From Roseomonas gilardii (GTDB lineage Bacteria > Pseudomonadota > Alphaproteobacteria > Acetobacterales > Acetobacteraceae), in assembly GCF_001941945.1 (NCBI RefSeq), contig NZ_CP015584.1:620001-684000 (forward strand): a stretch of 64,000 nt of DNA, read 5' to 3'. This document shows, in pieces, positions 42,408-51,870 of this stretch. The position numbers and the translations under genes were made by a program. The first letter of the stretch is position 1. Each line of letters begins with the position of its first letter. The notes under the pieces are model-generated. The model had not been told where the DNA came from. It was given only the letters and a program-made list of their open reading frames with translations, and ran no database searches.

Positions 42408-43415
42408 ATGCCGTTACCCGCCCCGCCCGCGGGCCCTATCGACCTGCATTCGCATGTCGTACCGGGAGGTTTCCCGGCCCGATCCGATGCACCGAGGGGT
42501 TGGCCCGCCATGGTGCCGGCCGGCGACGCGCAACGCCATGTCATGATCGACGGCAGGGCCTATCGCACCGTCTCCGAGCACTGCTGGAACGTCCAGGCCA
42601 GGCTCGCGGTCCTTGATGAACAGGGGATCGCGGCGCAGGTCGTTTGCCCGATGCCGGAACTCTTCTCCTACTGGATGCCTCCCGAGGCGGCGGACGACCT
42701 GCTGCGCTTCATCAACGACGATATCGCCCGCATGGTGAAAGAGGCGAAAGGCAGGCTCGTCGGCTTCGGGGCCCTTCCTCTACAACATATGGATCGCGCC
42801 CTCACGGAGTTGCATCGCCTCAAGACCGCGGGCTTCACCGGCGTGGAGATCGGCAGCAACGTCAACGGTACGGTGGTTGCCGACACGATCTTCGAACCCT
42901 TCTTCGCGGAGGCCGAGGCGCTGGACATGCCGGTGCTCGTCCATCCTGTCCGCCCTGTGGGAATGGAGCGGGTGATCGGCCCCAGGAACCTTGAGCAGGC
43001 CCTGGGTTATCCATCGGAGATCGGCCTCGCCGGCGCGGCCTTCATCACCGCCGGACTTCTCGCACGTCACCCGCGGCTGAGGCTCTGCCTGAGCCACGGT
43101 GGCGGAACTCTTGCCGCGCTGCTGCCACGCCTGGAGCAGGCCTGGAGGACCTTCCCGGCCCTGCGCGAGAGCATGCCGGAGAGCCCCGGGAGCATGGCGC
43201 GGCGGCTTTATCTCGACACGCTGGTCTTCGACGAACCGTTGCTGCGGCATCTCATCGAAGTTTTCGGAACGGAGCGGCTGATGCTCGGAACCGATGCCCC
43301 ATTTGCCTTCCGGGATGATGACCCGGCCGGGCGTATCTGCCGGATCTTCCCGGCCGGGGGCGAGCGCGACCGCATCCTTGCCGGCACGGCACGACATTTT
43401 CTCGGGATGGCCTGA
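42408..43415 (+). CDS. Amidohydrolase, ACMSD-like (decarboxylase/hydrolase)
   Basis: This 335-residue metal-dependent amidohydrolase of the ACMSD/gamma-resorcylate decarboxylase family has the HxH motif in IDLHSHVV (His14, His16), a barrel His in PVLVHPVRPVG, LSHGGG and the terminal Asp in LMLGTDAPF. Relatives decarboxylate aromatic or muconate-type acids, and a few hydrolyse. ATG 42408 is preferred because AAGGG is correctly spaced; ATG 42402 adds two residues. It overlaps the dioxygenase gene (TGATG). In this operon it may decarboxylate a ring acid or a ring-cleavage product. Confidence 0.88.
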   Translation: MPLPAPPAGPIDLHSHVVPGGFPARSDAPRGWPAMVPAGDAQRHVMIDGRAYRTVSEHCWNVQARLAVLDEQGIAAQVVCPMPELFSYWMPPEAADDLLRFINDDIARMVKEAKGRLVGFGALPLQHMDRALTELHRLKTAGFTGVEIGSNVNGTVVADTIFEPFFAEAEALDMPVLVHPVRPVGMERVIGPRNLEQALGYPSEIGLAGAAFITAGLLARHPRLRLCLSHGGGTLAALLPRLEQAWRTFPALRESMPESPGSMARRLYLDTLVFDEPLLRHLIEVFGTERLMLGTDAPFAFRDDDPAGRICRIFPAGGERDRILAGTARHFLGMA

Positions 43416-44308
43416 TGTCCGAATTTCCCCTTAGCGCCTTGCGAAGCGCCGAGCTGATCGTACCCGACCTTGCTATGGCAGAGCGTTTCTATACCGAGAC
43501 CTGGGGCCTCGCCGTGGTCGAGCGGATGCCGGGTTCATCATGGCTCCGCGCCACGGGGACGGATCACCATGTGCTCACCCTGCACGAAGGGGAGATTCCC
43601 GGCCTTGGCTCCATGACCTTCCGTGCTGCCAGTGCCGAGGCGCTGGAAGCCTTATGCCCTCAGGCCGTCGAGGCCGGAGCCACCATGGTGTCGCCGCCGG
43701 CCGCCCTTTCCGAGCCCGGCGGCGGCCTTGGTGCCAGTCTGCGCATGCCCGATGGCTTGGTGCTGCGTCTCGTCCATGGTGATACCCGGCGGGAAGCGCT
43801 GGCGCCGGACCCGGCGAAGCCCGAGCGCCTGGCACATCTTAATCTCAACTGTCGCGACGTGGATGAGACCGCCGCCTTCCTGCAGGCAGGGCTGGGCTTC
43901 GCGCTGAGCGACCGCTCCCGCCTGATGGCCTTCGAACGCTGCAACAGCGACCATCATGCCATCGTTCTGGCCGAGGCGCCGGTGAACGGGCTGAACCATA
44001 TCGCCTTTCTGATGCCGGGCTGGGAGGGCGTGATGCTGGGCGCGGGCCGCATGATCGATGCGGGCTTTCCCATTGCCTGGGGGGTAGGCCGGCATGGGCC
44101 GGGCGACAATGTCTTTGCCTACTTCATCGATCCCTCCGGCATCGTCATCGAATACACCGCTGAGGTGGAGCAGGTGGGCGATGGCCACCTTCCTCGTGGC
44201 CCGGAGCACTGGGTCTGGCCGCCGGGCCGCACCGACCACTGGGGCATCGCTCCCCCCAAGCCCGATGCCACAAAGAAAGCCCAGCTCGCGATCGGATACG
44301 CGCGATGA
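43415..44308 (+). CDS. VOC-family extradiol dioxygenase (type I)
   Basis: This 297-residue two-domain vicinal-oxygen-chelate protein has Fe(II) ligands of type I extradiol dioxygenases in place: His141 (LAHLNLNC), His195 (LNHIAFLM) and Glu246 (IVIEYTAE). The C-terminal domain binds the metal; the N-terminal domain is the degenerate repeat. It is expected to cleave a catechol-type ring next to a hydroxyl. It overlaps both neighbours. The hydroxylase encoded next would make its substrate. Confidence 0.9.
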   Translation: MSEFPLSALRSAELIVPDLAMAERFYTETWGLAVVERMPGSSWLRATGTDHHVLTLHEGEIPGLGSMTFRAASAEALEALCPQAVEAGATMVSPPAALSEPGGGLGASLRMPDGLVLRLVHGDTRREALAPDPAKPERLAHLNLNCRDVDETAAFLQAGLGFALSDRSRLMAFERCNSDHHAIVLAEAPVNGLNHIAFLMPGWEGVMLGAGRMIDAGFPIAWGVGRHGPGDNVFAYFIDPSGIVIEYTAEVEQVGDGHLPRGPEHWVWPPGRTDHWGIAPPKPDATKKAQLAIGYAR

Positions 44309-45873
44309 CAAAGCGCTCCTACGATGTCGCCGTCATCGGCTTCGGCCCCTCCGGTGCCGTGGCCGCTGGCCTCCTGGGCCGGGCCGGCTTCTCCACCCTG
44401 GTCATCGACCGCGACAAGGAAGTCTATGACCTGCCGCGTGCCATCGCGCTCGACCACGAGATCATCAGGCTCTTCGACAATATGGGCCTGCTGGCGGAGG
44501 TGCTGCCGTACACTGCGCCCTTCACCGCTTCCGAGCATTTCGGTGCCTTGGGACAACTCATCCGTCGGATCGACATGGTCCCGCCGCCCTGGCCGATGGG
44601 CTATACGCCGAGCCTCGTCTTCTCGCAGCCGCCGGTCGAGGCCATCCTCCGCCGCCACGCTTCGGCGCAGGAGAGCGTTACGGTCCTGCTCGGCACCACG
44701 CTTGTCGGCATCGAGCAGGACGAGGATGGCGTGATCCTGCAATTGCGGGCTGAATCTGGCGAGGAGGAAAGCGTCAGGGTCGGCCAAGCCATCGCCTGTG
44801 ACGGCGCCTCGAGCTTCGTGCGACGCTCGCTCGGCATCCGCTTCGAGGATCTGGGCTTCGACGAGCCCTGGCTCGTGGTGGACCTGTTGCTCACGGCAGG
44901 TACCCCGAACAGCCTTCCCAAAACCTCCGCTCAGTTCTGCAACCCCGCGCGGCCGACCACTTATATCCTTGGGCCCGGCGATCACCGGCGGTTCGAGATC
45001 ATGCTGCTGCCCGGCGAAGACCCGAAGGAGATGCAGCGAGAGGAGAATGTCTGGCGCCTGCTGACCCCCTGGGTCACGCCGGAATCGGCCCGGCTCTGGC
45101 GCGCGGCAAGCTACCGCTTCCATGCCCTGGTCGCGGCGGAATGGCGCCGGGGGCGCGTCTTTCTCGCTGGCGACGCCGCGCACCAGCAGCCTCCCTTCAT
45201 CGGCCAGGGCATGTGCCAGGGGCTCCGCGACGTGAGCAACCTCGTGTGGAAGCTGATGGCCGTGCGCGACGGTGCTGCACCGGCACTGCTCGATAGCTAC
45301 GCCGAGGAGCGTTCCCAGCATGTCCGGACCCTGACCGGACGGATCAAGGCGATCGGCCGGCAGATCTGCGAGCGTGACCCCGAGGCTGCCCGCAGGCGCG
45401 ACGAGGCCTTGCTGGCGGGGAACGGTGGCAGGGCTCCTGTTGTCACGCGGCAGGATATCGTGCCGCCGCTGGAGACGGGCTTTCTCGATGCGACCCCGCA
45501 TCCCGCACGTGGTACGCTTTTCCCCCAACCTCTCGTCGATGGGCTATCCGGGCCGGTGCTGATGGATGCGAGGGCCGGCACCGGCTGGCGGCTGGTACTG
45601 GCCAGGGACGTCGCAGTTCCGGCCGACCTTCCAGGAGAGTTGCGCGTACTGCGCCTCCCGCCATCCGATGGCGTGTCCGGGCCGTGCACTGTCCTCTCGG
45701 AGCAGGACCATGTGCTCGCGGACTGGTTCGGCCGTCATGGTGTCATCGCTGCCCTGGTCCGTCCCGACCATTATGTTTTCGGCACCGCAGGTGACCAACT
45801 GGCGCTCGAAGCGCTGGTCCGTCGCTTTGCCGGGCGCCTTCACCCTGAAACCGTCGCGCAGGAGATCGCATGA
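44305..45873 (+). CDS. FAD-dependent aromatic hydroxylase (MhpA-like)
   Basis: This 522-residue group A flavin monooxygenase has an N-terminal FAD motif (VIGFGPSGAVAAGLLG), the DG motif region CDGASSFVRRSLGI, and FLAGDAAHQQPPFIGQGMCQ with the GD motif. A C-terminal thioredoxin-like domain (about 395-520) is as in 3-(3-hydroxyphenyl)propionate hydroxylase MhpA. It inserts a hydroxyl into a phenolic ring using NAD(P)H and O2. It overlaps the dioxygenase gene upstream and the FAH gene downstream. The exact phenol is unknown. Confidence 0.92.
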   Translation: MTKRSYDVAVIGFGPSGAVAAGLLGRAGFSTLVIDRDKEVYDLPRAIALDHEIIRLFDNMGLLAEVLPYTAPFTASEHFGALGQLIRRIDMVPPPWPMGYTPSLVFSQPPVEAILRRHASAQESVTVLLGTTLVGIEQDEDGVILQLRAESGEEESVRVGQAIACDGASSFVRRSLGIRFEDLGFDEPWLVVDLLLTAGTPNSLPKTSAQFCNPARPTTYILGPGDHRRFEIMLLPGEDPKEMQREENVWRLLTPWVTPESARLWRAASYRFHALVAAEWRRGRVFLAGDAAHQQPPFIGQGMCQGLRDVSNLVWKLMAVRDGAAPALLDSYAEERSQHVRTLTGRIKAIGRQICERDPEAARRRDEALLAGNGGRAPVVTRQDIVPPLETGFLDATPHPARGTLFPQPLVDGLSGPVLMDARAGTGWRLVLARDVAVPADLPGELRVLRLPPSDGVSGPCTVLSEQDHVLADWFGRHGVIAALVRPDHYVFGTAGDQLALEALVRRFAGRLHPETVAQEIA

Positions 45874-46718
45874 AGCTTGCCACATTCCGCCTGAATGGAA
45901 AGACCAGCTGGGGCCTTGTCGAAGATGACACCGTGGCCGACCTGGGCGCCATCCTGGGCGGCCGCCTTCCGGACCTGAAATCAGCCATCGCCGCCGGCGC
46001 GCTGCCCGATCTTCCAGGCGAGGCTCCACGGGCTCCGCGCCATGCTCTTTCGGCTGTTGAATGGCTGCCGGTCATCCCGAATCCGGACAAGATCCTCTGT
46101 GTCGGCCTGAACTACGAGAACCATCGCAAGGAAACCGGCCGGAGCGAGGTCGAGAACCCCACCATCTTTGCCCGCTATGCCAATTCCCAGACGGGTCACC
46201 GGGCCAACATCATTCGTCCCCGCGTCTCCACGGATCTGGACTATGAGGGCGAACTCGCCGTGATCATCGGCCGGCCGGGCCGCTACATCACCCGCGGCGA
46301 TGCCTTCGCGCATATCGCCGGCTATGCGTGTTACAACGATGGCAGCGTGCGGGACTGGCAGCGGCACACGCATCAGTTCACGCCAGGCAAGAACTTTCCC
46401 GATACGGGCGCCTTCGGTCCCTGGCTCGTCACGCCTGACGAGGTGGGAGCGCTCGACAAGCTAAGGCTGCAGACGCGCGTGAATGGGGAAGTGGTACAGA
46501 GCGCCCTGATCGAGGAGATGCTCTTCGATATTCCGCGCCAGATCGAATACTGCTCGGCCTTCACACGGCTGGAGCCAGGCGATGTGATCGCGACCGGTAC
46601 GCCCGGCGGGGTCGGCGCCAAGCGCACGCCTCCACTCTGGCTCAAGCCCGGCGATACCGTGGAGGTCGAGATCGACAAGGTTGGCCTGCTCATCAACGGG
46701 GTCGCCGACGAGAGCTAG
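45870..46718 (+). CDS. Fumarylacetoacetate hydrolase (FAH) family protein
   Basis: This 282-residue FAH-fold enzyme has ILCVGLNYENHRKETG, metal-ligand region LDYEGELAVIIG, GKNFPDTGAFGPWLVTPDEV and TGTPGGVG. Family members hydrolyse or decarboxylate 2-oxo acids from ring cleavage, for example 2-hydroxy-6-oxo or 5-oxopent-3-ene-tricarboxylate products. Its start overlaps the hydroxylase stop. It likely catalyses a lower-pathway step after extradiol cleavage. Confidence 0.9.
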   Translation: MKLATFRLNGKTSWGLVEDDTVADLGAILGGRLPDLKSAIAAGALPDLPGEAPRAPRHALSAVEWLPVIPNPDKILCVGLNYENHRKETGRSEVENPTIFARYANSQTGHRANIIRPRVSTDLDYEGELAVIIGRPGRYITRGDAFAHIAGYACYNDGSVRDWQRHTHQFTPGKNFPDTGAFGPWLVTPDEVGALDKLRLQTRVNGEVVQSALIEEMLFDIPRQIEYCSAFTRLEPGDVIATGTPGGVGAKRTPPLWLKPGDTVEVEIDKVGLLINGVADES

Positions 46719-46757
46719 TCCAGGCTCTGCGGGGAACGTCCAGGAGGAAAACAAGTC

Positions 46758-47753
46758 ATGCCGAAAAGCGACATAGATCGCCGGGCGCTTCTGAGGGGGC
46801 TGACGGCTTTCGGCACCCTCGGTCTGGCCGGGATGCCAGCAATGGCACAGGAGGACTGGCCGAAGCGCCCCATACGGATCATCGTGCCGCAGCCACCCGG
46901 CGGCAATCTCGATCTGCTGGTGCGCGCGGTTTCCGAAGGGCTGCGCCCTGTCCTTGGCCAGCCCGTCGTCGTGGAGAACCGGGCGGGCGGCAACAGCGTG
47001 ATCGGCCTCGAGGCCTGCGCCCAGGCTGCGCCGGACGGGAGCACGTTCTGCGCCGTTAATGTGGAGGTCATGACCACCATGCCTTTCATCGAGCCACAGC
47101 TCTATCAGCGCTTTGCTTCGATCGAACCAGTCACGCAACTGGCTACGAGCCCTTCGGTGGTCCTGGCCAGCCTGGAGGCGCCACCCGGCAACCTGAAGGA
47201 CTTCATCGCCTGGGCCCGGGGGCGCAAGGGCCTGAACTACGGTTCTTCCGGCGCGGGTTCGACACCGAACCTCCTCTGGGAGTGGATCAAGAAGACAGAA
47301 GGGATCGAGCTGGAGCACGTACCCTATCGCGGTGTCGCCGACGCCATTCGTGAACTTTCCGCGGGGCGGGTGCAGGCTTCCTATGTCGGCATGGCGGTGG
47401 CCATGCCGCAGATCCAGGCAGGCAGGATCCGGCCGCTGGCGGTCCTCGGCGACCGGCGCTTGCCCGATCTCCCGGAGACACCCTCCATGGCTGAGCTGGG
47501 GTATGACTTTCCCTATGCCGGCGCCTGGTGGGGCCTGGCGGCGCCTCCGGGGATCGATGCAGGCATCTCGACACGTCTTGCCGCAGCCGTCCGTCAGGTG
47601 GTGACGGATGAGGAGTTCCGCCGCCGCGTCTTGCTGCCGCAATACTTCCACGGCGTCGGCAACTCGCCGGGTGAGTTCAAAGCGCTCATCGCGCGGGACC
47701 GGAGCAGCGGTGAGGCGCTGGTGCGCCTGACAGGAGTGGCCAGTAAAGGTTGA
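46758..47753 (+). CDS. Tripartite tricarboxylate transporter-type binding protein (Bug/TctC family)
   Basis: This 331-residue periplasmic binding protein has a Tat-like signal (DRRALLRGLTAFGTLG, cleaved after MAQ). The mature start WPKRPIRIIVPQPPGGNLDL is the Bug hallmark, followed by LNYGSSGAGSTPNL and VPYRGVADAI. No TctA/TctB membrane genes accompany it, as is frequent for Bug proteins. It may feed an unlinked TTT permease or act as a ligand sensor. It follows the FAH gene by 39 bp with an AGGAGG RBS and ends the operon. Confidence 0.92.
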   Translation: MPKSDIDRRALLRGLTAFGTLGLAGMPAMAQEDWPKRPIRIIVPQPPGGNLDLLVRAVSEGLRPVLGQPVVVENRAGGNSVIGLEACAQAAPDGSTFCAVNVEVMTTMPFIEPQLYQRFASIEPVTQLATSPSVVLASLEAPPGNLKDFIAWARGRKGLNYGSSGAGSTPNLLWEWIKKTEGIELEHVPYRGVADAIRELSAGRVQASYVGMAVAMPQIQAGRIRPLAVLGDRRLPDLPETPSMAELGYDFPYAGAWWGLAAPPGIDAGISTRLAAAVRQVVTDEEFRRRVLLPQYFHGVGNSPGEFKALIARDRSSGEALVRLTGVASKG

Positions 47754-47812
47754 GGTGATGGGCAACCCTGAGCAGTGTCACCAGCCCATGAGGCGGGTTC
47801 TCTGGTCCAGGG

Positions 47813-48147
47813 TTACCGACGAGGAACGGGCGGCATCGGCCCTCGGCGCCAAGGGGATTGCGTCCGGGGCGGCAGGCGGCGGCGGTAGATCGTGGCCCGG
47901 GCCGCGCGCCAGACACGACACACCCGGGCCAAGCCATAGGATGCGCCGTTGCTATGCGGCATGACTTGGCTCGTGGCCTCGATCTCCTTTGGGCCAAAGG
48001 GCAGCCGCTCTCCAGGGCTGCGACTCTGGCCTCCAGCAGCTCACGCTCGAGTAGCATCTCCCCCAGTCGTGCCTTGAGCCGTGCGCTCCTCAACCTCTCG
48101 CCGCCGGTGGGCCGTGTCGCCGGGAAGGCGTCACCCCAGCCGTTCAG
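47813..48147 (-). pseudogene. IS3-family element remnant (orfA end plus orfB start)
   Basis: Leftward, the end of an orfA is readable (coiled-coil region SARLKARLGEMLLERELLEA, LESGCPLAQRRS). It is followed by an orfB start at 47962, MPHSNGASYGLARVCRVWRA, RATIYRRRLPP, ending at a stop at 47813. Both parts are typical of IS3-type transposases. No DDE catalytic domain or terminal repeats remain. It fills much of the gap between the ring-cleavage operon and aroQ; I see nothing else in 48150-48361. Confidence 0.7.
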
Positions 48148-48361
48148 AGTGGCTGCCGTCACGGTCAACGCCCGCGAGCCCTGCCTTCAAGAAAGAGATC
48201 CAGGGCCTCTACCAGGAGACCGACCGGCTTGGTTATTGAGCGAACCAGTTCCGGTCGTCACAGCAAACATCAACATAGCATCGTTGGCAAAAACGCGATC
48301 GCTGAGCTTGCTGGAACGTAGAAAAGCGCCGATGCATACCATACGGAGCGTCGCAGAGCCG

Positions 48362-48808
48362 TTACGCTTCCTCATCGCAGAGGTAGTGCATGGCATCGAC
48401 GGCCATCTCGTAGCCATAGGCGCCGAAGCCAACCACGAGGCCAGTGACAACAGCACTCATCAGGGATTTGTGGTAAACAGGCTCCCGCTTATGCACATTG
48501 CTGATGTGGAGCTCGATCTTGGGACCGTTGAACATCTTCAAGGCATCCATGAGCGCGACTGAAGTGAAGGTATAGCCAGCTGGATTGATAATGATGCCAG
48601 ATGCCACATCGCGCGCTTCATGCACGCTCTCAACCAGGGCGCCTTCGTGATTGCTCTGCCGGAATTCAATAGTCTCGCCCAGGGCATTGGCACGGGCGGC
48701 ACATCGTTCGCGGATCATGTCCAGCGTGTCGTAGCCGTAAATCTCGGGCTCGCGCTGGCCGAGCAGATTTAGGTTCGGACCGTTCAGGATGAAGATGGAC
48801 TTATTCAT
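48362..48808 (-). CDS. aroQ: Type II 3-dehydroquinate dehydratase (AroQ)
   Basis: This 148-residue enzyme has the family opening FILNGPNLNLLGQREPEIYG with the catalytic Arg19 and Tyr24, NPAGYTFTSVAL, and the catalytic His101 in IELHISNVHKREP. It dehydrates 3-dehydroquinate to 3-dehydroshikimate. Type II enzymes serve the shikimate pathway or catabolic quinate use. Here it closes an operon encoding a polar-compound ABC importer, 21 bp after the ATPase gene, which favours a catabolic role. The housekeeping enzyme may be elsewhere in the genome. Confidence 0.93.
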   Translation of the reverse strand: MNKSIFILNGPNLNLLGQREPEIYGYDTLDMIRERCAARANALGETIEFRQSNHEGALVESVHEARDVASGIIINPAGYTFTSVALMDALKMFNGPKIELHISNVHKREPVYHKSLMSAVVTGLVVGFGAYGYEMAVDAMHYLCDEEA

Positions 48809-48829
48809 TTGGTGCTCCTGCTCATCGCT

Positions 48830-49588
48830 TCAATGGTTGAGGATCTGTCCCAGGAAGTTACGTGTCCGCTGATGCTTCGGTGAGGAGAAAAACTCCCCAG
48901 GCGGCCCTTCCTCGACAATCTCTCCATCCGCCATGAACACGACGCGATCAGCGACAGCGCGTGCAAATCCCATCTCATGGGTGACGCAGACCATCGTCAC
49001 GCCTTCGCTGGCGAGGTCCGTCATTGTATCGAGGACCTCTTTGACCATTTCCGGATCGAGAGCGGAGGTCGGCTCGTCAAACAGCATGATACGTGGCTGC
49101 ATGCAGAGAGCCCGTGCAATCGCGACACGCTGCTGCTGGCCGCCGGAAAGCTGGGCGGGGTACTTCTCCGCCTGTTTGCCAATCTGCACCCGATCGAGCA
49201 GTCGCTGCGCCACTGCCCGGGCTTCCTGAGCCGAAAGCCCACGCACCCGCATCGGTGCCAGCATGCAGTTCTGCAGCACCGTCATATGCGGGAACAGGTT
49301 AAACTGCTGAAACACCATGCCGACATCACGACGCACCTGGTCGACATTATGCCGACCGCCACCCAGGTCCACGCCATCCACCACGATCCGGCCGGACTGG
49401 ATAATCTCGAGGCGGTTGATGCACCGGACAAGCGTCGATTTTCCGGAGCCGGATGGGCCACAAAGCACAACGCGCTCGCCGGTCCCGACGGTGAAATCCA
49501 CATTCCGAAGGGCATGATAAGAGCCGTAGTGCTTGTTGACCTTCTCCATAAGAATGGCCGTTTGCGTCTCAATCGGCATGGTGTTCAT
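48830..49588 (-). CDS. ABC transporter ATP-binding protein (GlnQ/HisP type)
   Basis: This 252-residue ATPase has Walker [20 protein letters not shown], signature LSGGQQQR, Walker [15 protein letters not shown] and [10 protein letters not shown], the PAAT subfamily pattern. It lies 12 bp downstream of its binding-protein gene and 21 bp upstream of aroQ. Codons here are less GC-biased than in the first ABC operon (5-11 kb). Confidence 0.94.
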   Translation of the reverse strand: MNTMPIETQTAILMEKVNKHYGSYHALRNVDFTVGTGERVVLCGPSGSGKSTLVRCINRLEIIQSGRIVVDGVDLGGGRHNVDQVRRDVGMVFQQFNLFPHMTVLQNCMLAPMRVRGLSAQEARAVAQRLLDRVQIGKQAEKYPAQLSGGQQQRVAIARALCMQPRIMLFDEPTSALDPEMVKEVLDTMTDLASEGVTMVCVTHEMGFARAVADRVVFMADGEIVEEGPPGEFFSSPKHQRTRNFLGQILNH

Positions 49589-49600
49589 TTCATCCCAGCC

Positions 49601-50425
49601 TTATGCGCTGAACGGAACACCCTCGATCTGCGTCGGGAAGACCGGAAGTTTCTGGCCAATCCAATGCTGGCTGATCTTCTCCAGCTCCCCATTCGCCTTG
49701 ACTTCATCGATGAACGCGTTGAGCCAATCCACAAGTTCCTTCTGTCCCGGCTTCACCGCGATGCCCATCCATTGCTCGTTGAAGACGAGCTTTTGCTCGA
49801 AGTTGTTGTTGGGGAAGATCTTATTAATATTGATCATATAGGTCGTATTGGCGCCGATGGCGTCCACCTGGCCGGTGATAAGCGCCTGAATGGCCGCGGA
49901 ATCATCATCGAAGCGGCGGATGTCGGCATTCTTCAGGGCAGCAGAGATCGCCGTGTCCTGAGCCGAACCACGTGTGACTCCAATGCGCAAACCGGAGGCA
50001 TCGTCGATCTTCTCGATTTTTTGGTCCTTCTTTGCCAGAAGTATGATCTTCAGCCCGGCATAGGGCTTGGTGAACTGCACGACCTTCGCGCGATCCGGAT
50101 ACATGCCCATGGTGGCAAGGAGCATGTCCACTTTGCCGGTCATGACCTGCGCGATACGCGCAGCGACCGTCATGCCGACGAACTCGACCGGAACGCCGAG
50201 CTTCTTGCCGATGAGCTTGCCGACATCGACATCATAGCCAGCCGGCTGCCCACCGGCGTCTAGAAACCCCCAAGGCGGTAGTTCCGAAAGCACGCCGATC
50301 CGGAGGCTGCCGCGCTTCTTGATGTCGTCCGGCGTCAGGGCAAAAGCTGGGCTCGCCGCCATCAGCCCGGTGGCGGTCAGGGCGAAGGCACCCAGAAGAT
50401 GGCGCCGGTTCAAATGAAGGGTCAT
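49601..50425 (-). CDS. Periplasmic substrate-binding protein (family 3)
   Basis: This 274-residue binding protein has a signal peptide with a twin-arginine look (NRRHLLGAFALTATGLMAAS, cleaved near PAFA). The mature start TPDDIKKRGSLRIGVLSELP is followed by GYDVDVGKLIGKKLGV. Family 3 proteins bind polar amino acids, but relatives also bind hydroxylated ring acids. Linkage to AroQ makes quinate/shikimate-like ligands worth testing. It lies 25 bp downstream of a permease gene. Confidence 0.92.
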   Translation of the reverse strand: MTLHLNRRHLLGAFALTATGLMAASPAFALTPDDIKKRGSLRIGVLSELPPWGFLDAGGQPAGYDVDVGKLIGKKLGVPVEFVGMTVAARIAQVMTGKVDMLLATMGMYPDRAKVVQFTKPYAGLKIILLAKKDQKIEKIDDASGLRIGVTRGSAQDTAISAALKNADIRRFDDDSAAIQALITGQVDAIGANTTYMININKIFPNNNFEQKLVFNEQWMGIAVKPGQKELVDWLNAFIDEVKANGELEKISQHWIGQKLPVFPTQIEGVPFSA

Positions 50426-50450
50426 TGGTGTCCTCCCAATTGCTTTTCCA

Positions 50451-51107
50451 TTATCTCGCCGGAGTCAGTCGGCGCTCCATCGCCTTGCCGAGCCGTGAAA
50501 GAGGCCAGCAGGCAGCGAAGTAGATCAGGCCGACGATCGCGTAGATCAGCAACGGCCTATAAGTGATGTTGGACAGGATCTGCCCGGTCCTGGCGAGTTC
50601 GGTGAAGCCCACGATGGCTGCCAGAGAGGTTCCTTTGATCAACTGGACCAGGAAGCCGATCGTGGCAGGGATCGAGATCTTGAGCGCCTGTGGGAGGATG
50701 ATGTACCGCAGGCGATCTGCGTACCGCAGGCCGAGCGCGACAGCCGCCTCGCTCTGGCCCCCCGGAATCGCCTGAATGCTTCCTCGCCAGATCTCACCGA
50801 GAAAGGCACTGGCATGCAGCATGAAGGCGATCGAAACTGCAAGCCATGGATCGATGGAGAAGTTGAGCAAAGCCACGCCGTAATAAACAATGAAGAGCTG
50901 CAGCAGAAGCGGTGTGCCCCTGAAGATCTCGATAAAGCCGGCAGCCAGAGTCTCCAGCCACCGGAGACCTGAGCTGCGGCAAAGGGCAATCATCAGACCG
51001 CCCAGCGCACCGGCAACGAAGCCTATGCCCGACAGCGCCAGCGTCCAGAGAAGACCTCTGAAAAGCAACTCGAACTGCGCAGGGCCAAGTGAGGTGATCA
51101 TCGGCAT
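50451..51107 (-). CDS. ABC transporter permease (HisM/GlnP type)
   Basis: This 218-residue permease has four to five helices, the FRGTPLLLQLFIVYYG family motif and EAA loop GQSEAAVALGLRYADRLRYI. It lies 18 bp after the other permease gene and pairs with it. The substrate is as for the operon. Confidence 0.93.
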   Translation of the reverse strand: MPMITSLGPAQFELLFRGLLWTLALSGIGFVAGALGGLMIALCRSSGLRWLETLAAGFIEIFRGTPLLLQLFIVYYGVALLNFSIDPWLAVSIAFMLHASAFLGEIWRGSIQAIPGGQSEAAVALGLRYADRLRYIILPQALKISIPATIGFLVQLIKGTSLAAIVGFTELARTGQILSNITYRPLLIYAIVGLIYFAACWPLSRLGKAMERRLTPAR

Positions 51108-51125
51108 TCTTCCATTGATCGGCGC

Positions 51126-51797
51126 TCAACGGCTGGTGGGATAGGAGAAGCTCAGGCGGCCAATCACCGCGAATATTTTCGACAGGAAGATCGACATCAG
51201 CAGATACAGTCCCGTGATCACGAAATAGACCTCGAAGCTCCGGAAAGTCGTCGCTTCGATCTCCGCTCCGACATGGGTGAGCTCGCGTGCGGTTATGGAT
51301 GACGCGATGCTCGACGTCAGCATGAGGAAGATGAACTGGCTCGTGAGCGCCGGATAGATGGTCCGCAATGCCGGCTTCAGGATGATGTGGCGAAAGATCT
51401 GGAACGGCCTCATCCCAAGTGCCTTGCCAGCCTCGACTTGGCCTTTTGGCAGAGCATCCACGCCGGAACGGATGATCTCGATTGCATAGGCCGCTCCGTT
51501 GAGGCCGAGCGCCAGGACGGCCGCGATGTTCGGGTCCAGGCGGATGCCGATCGTGGGAAGGCCGAAGAAAAGGAAGAAGATTTGTACGAGGAAGGGGGTA
51601 TTGCGTACGATTTCCACGAAGGCCTGGATGATGGTCGTACTGACGCGCTCTCGCACCTGCAGCACGAATACTGCCAGGATTGCGATAGCCAGTGTAATAG
51701 GAACAGCCAACGCCGTAAGCTGCAGCGTCAGGAGGCAGCCCCAGAAGAGCTCCCGCCACTGGTCGATGACAACAGCGAAGTCGAAGCTGTATTCCAA
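51126..51797 (-). CDS. ABC transporter permease (HisM/GlnP type), first gene of the aroQ operon
   Basis: This 223-residue permease has VEIVRNTPFLVQIFFLFFGL and EAA loop GQVEAGKALGMRPFQIFRHI. It is the first gene of the leftward unit permease-permease-binding protein-ATPase-AroQ. It diverges from an SDR gene across 162 bp that hold a likely TetR operator. Confidence 0.93.
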   Translation of the reverse strand: MEYSFDFAVVIDQWRELFWGCLLTLQLTALAVPITLAIAILAVFVLQVRERVSTTIIQAFVEIVRNTPFLVQIFFLFFGLPTIGIRLDPNIAAVLALGLNGAAYAIEIIRSGVDALPKGQVEAGKALGMRPFQIFRHIILKPALRTIYPALTSQFIFLMLTSSIASSITARELTHVGAEIEATTFRSFEVYFVITGLYLLMSIFLSKIFAVIGRLSFSYPTSR

Positions 51798-51870
51798 GCT
51801 TCCTCCCGGTTTTTCTAAGGCCGTTTACGGCATTGCCATGCGACGCTGGACGAACGTCTGGTATGCTGTT

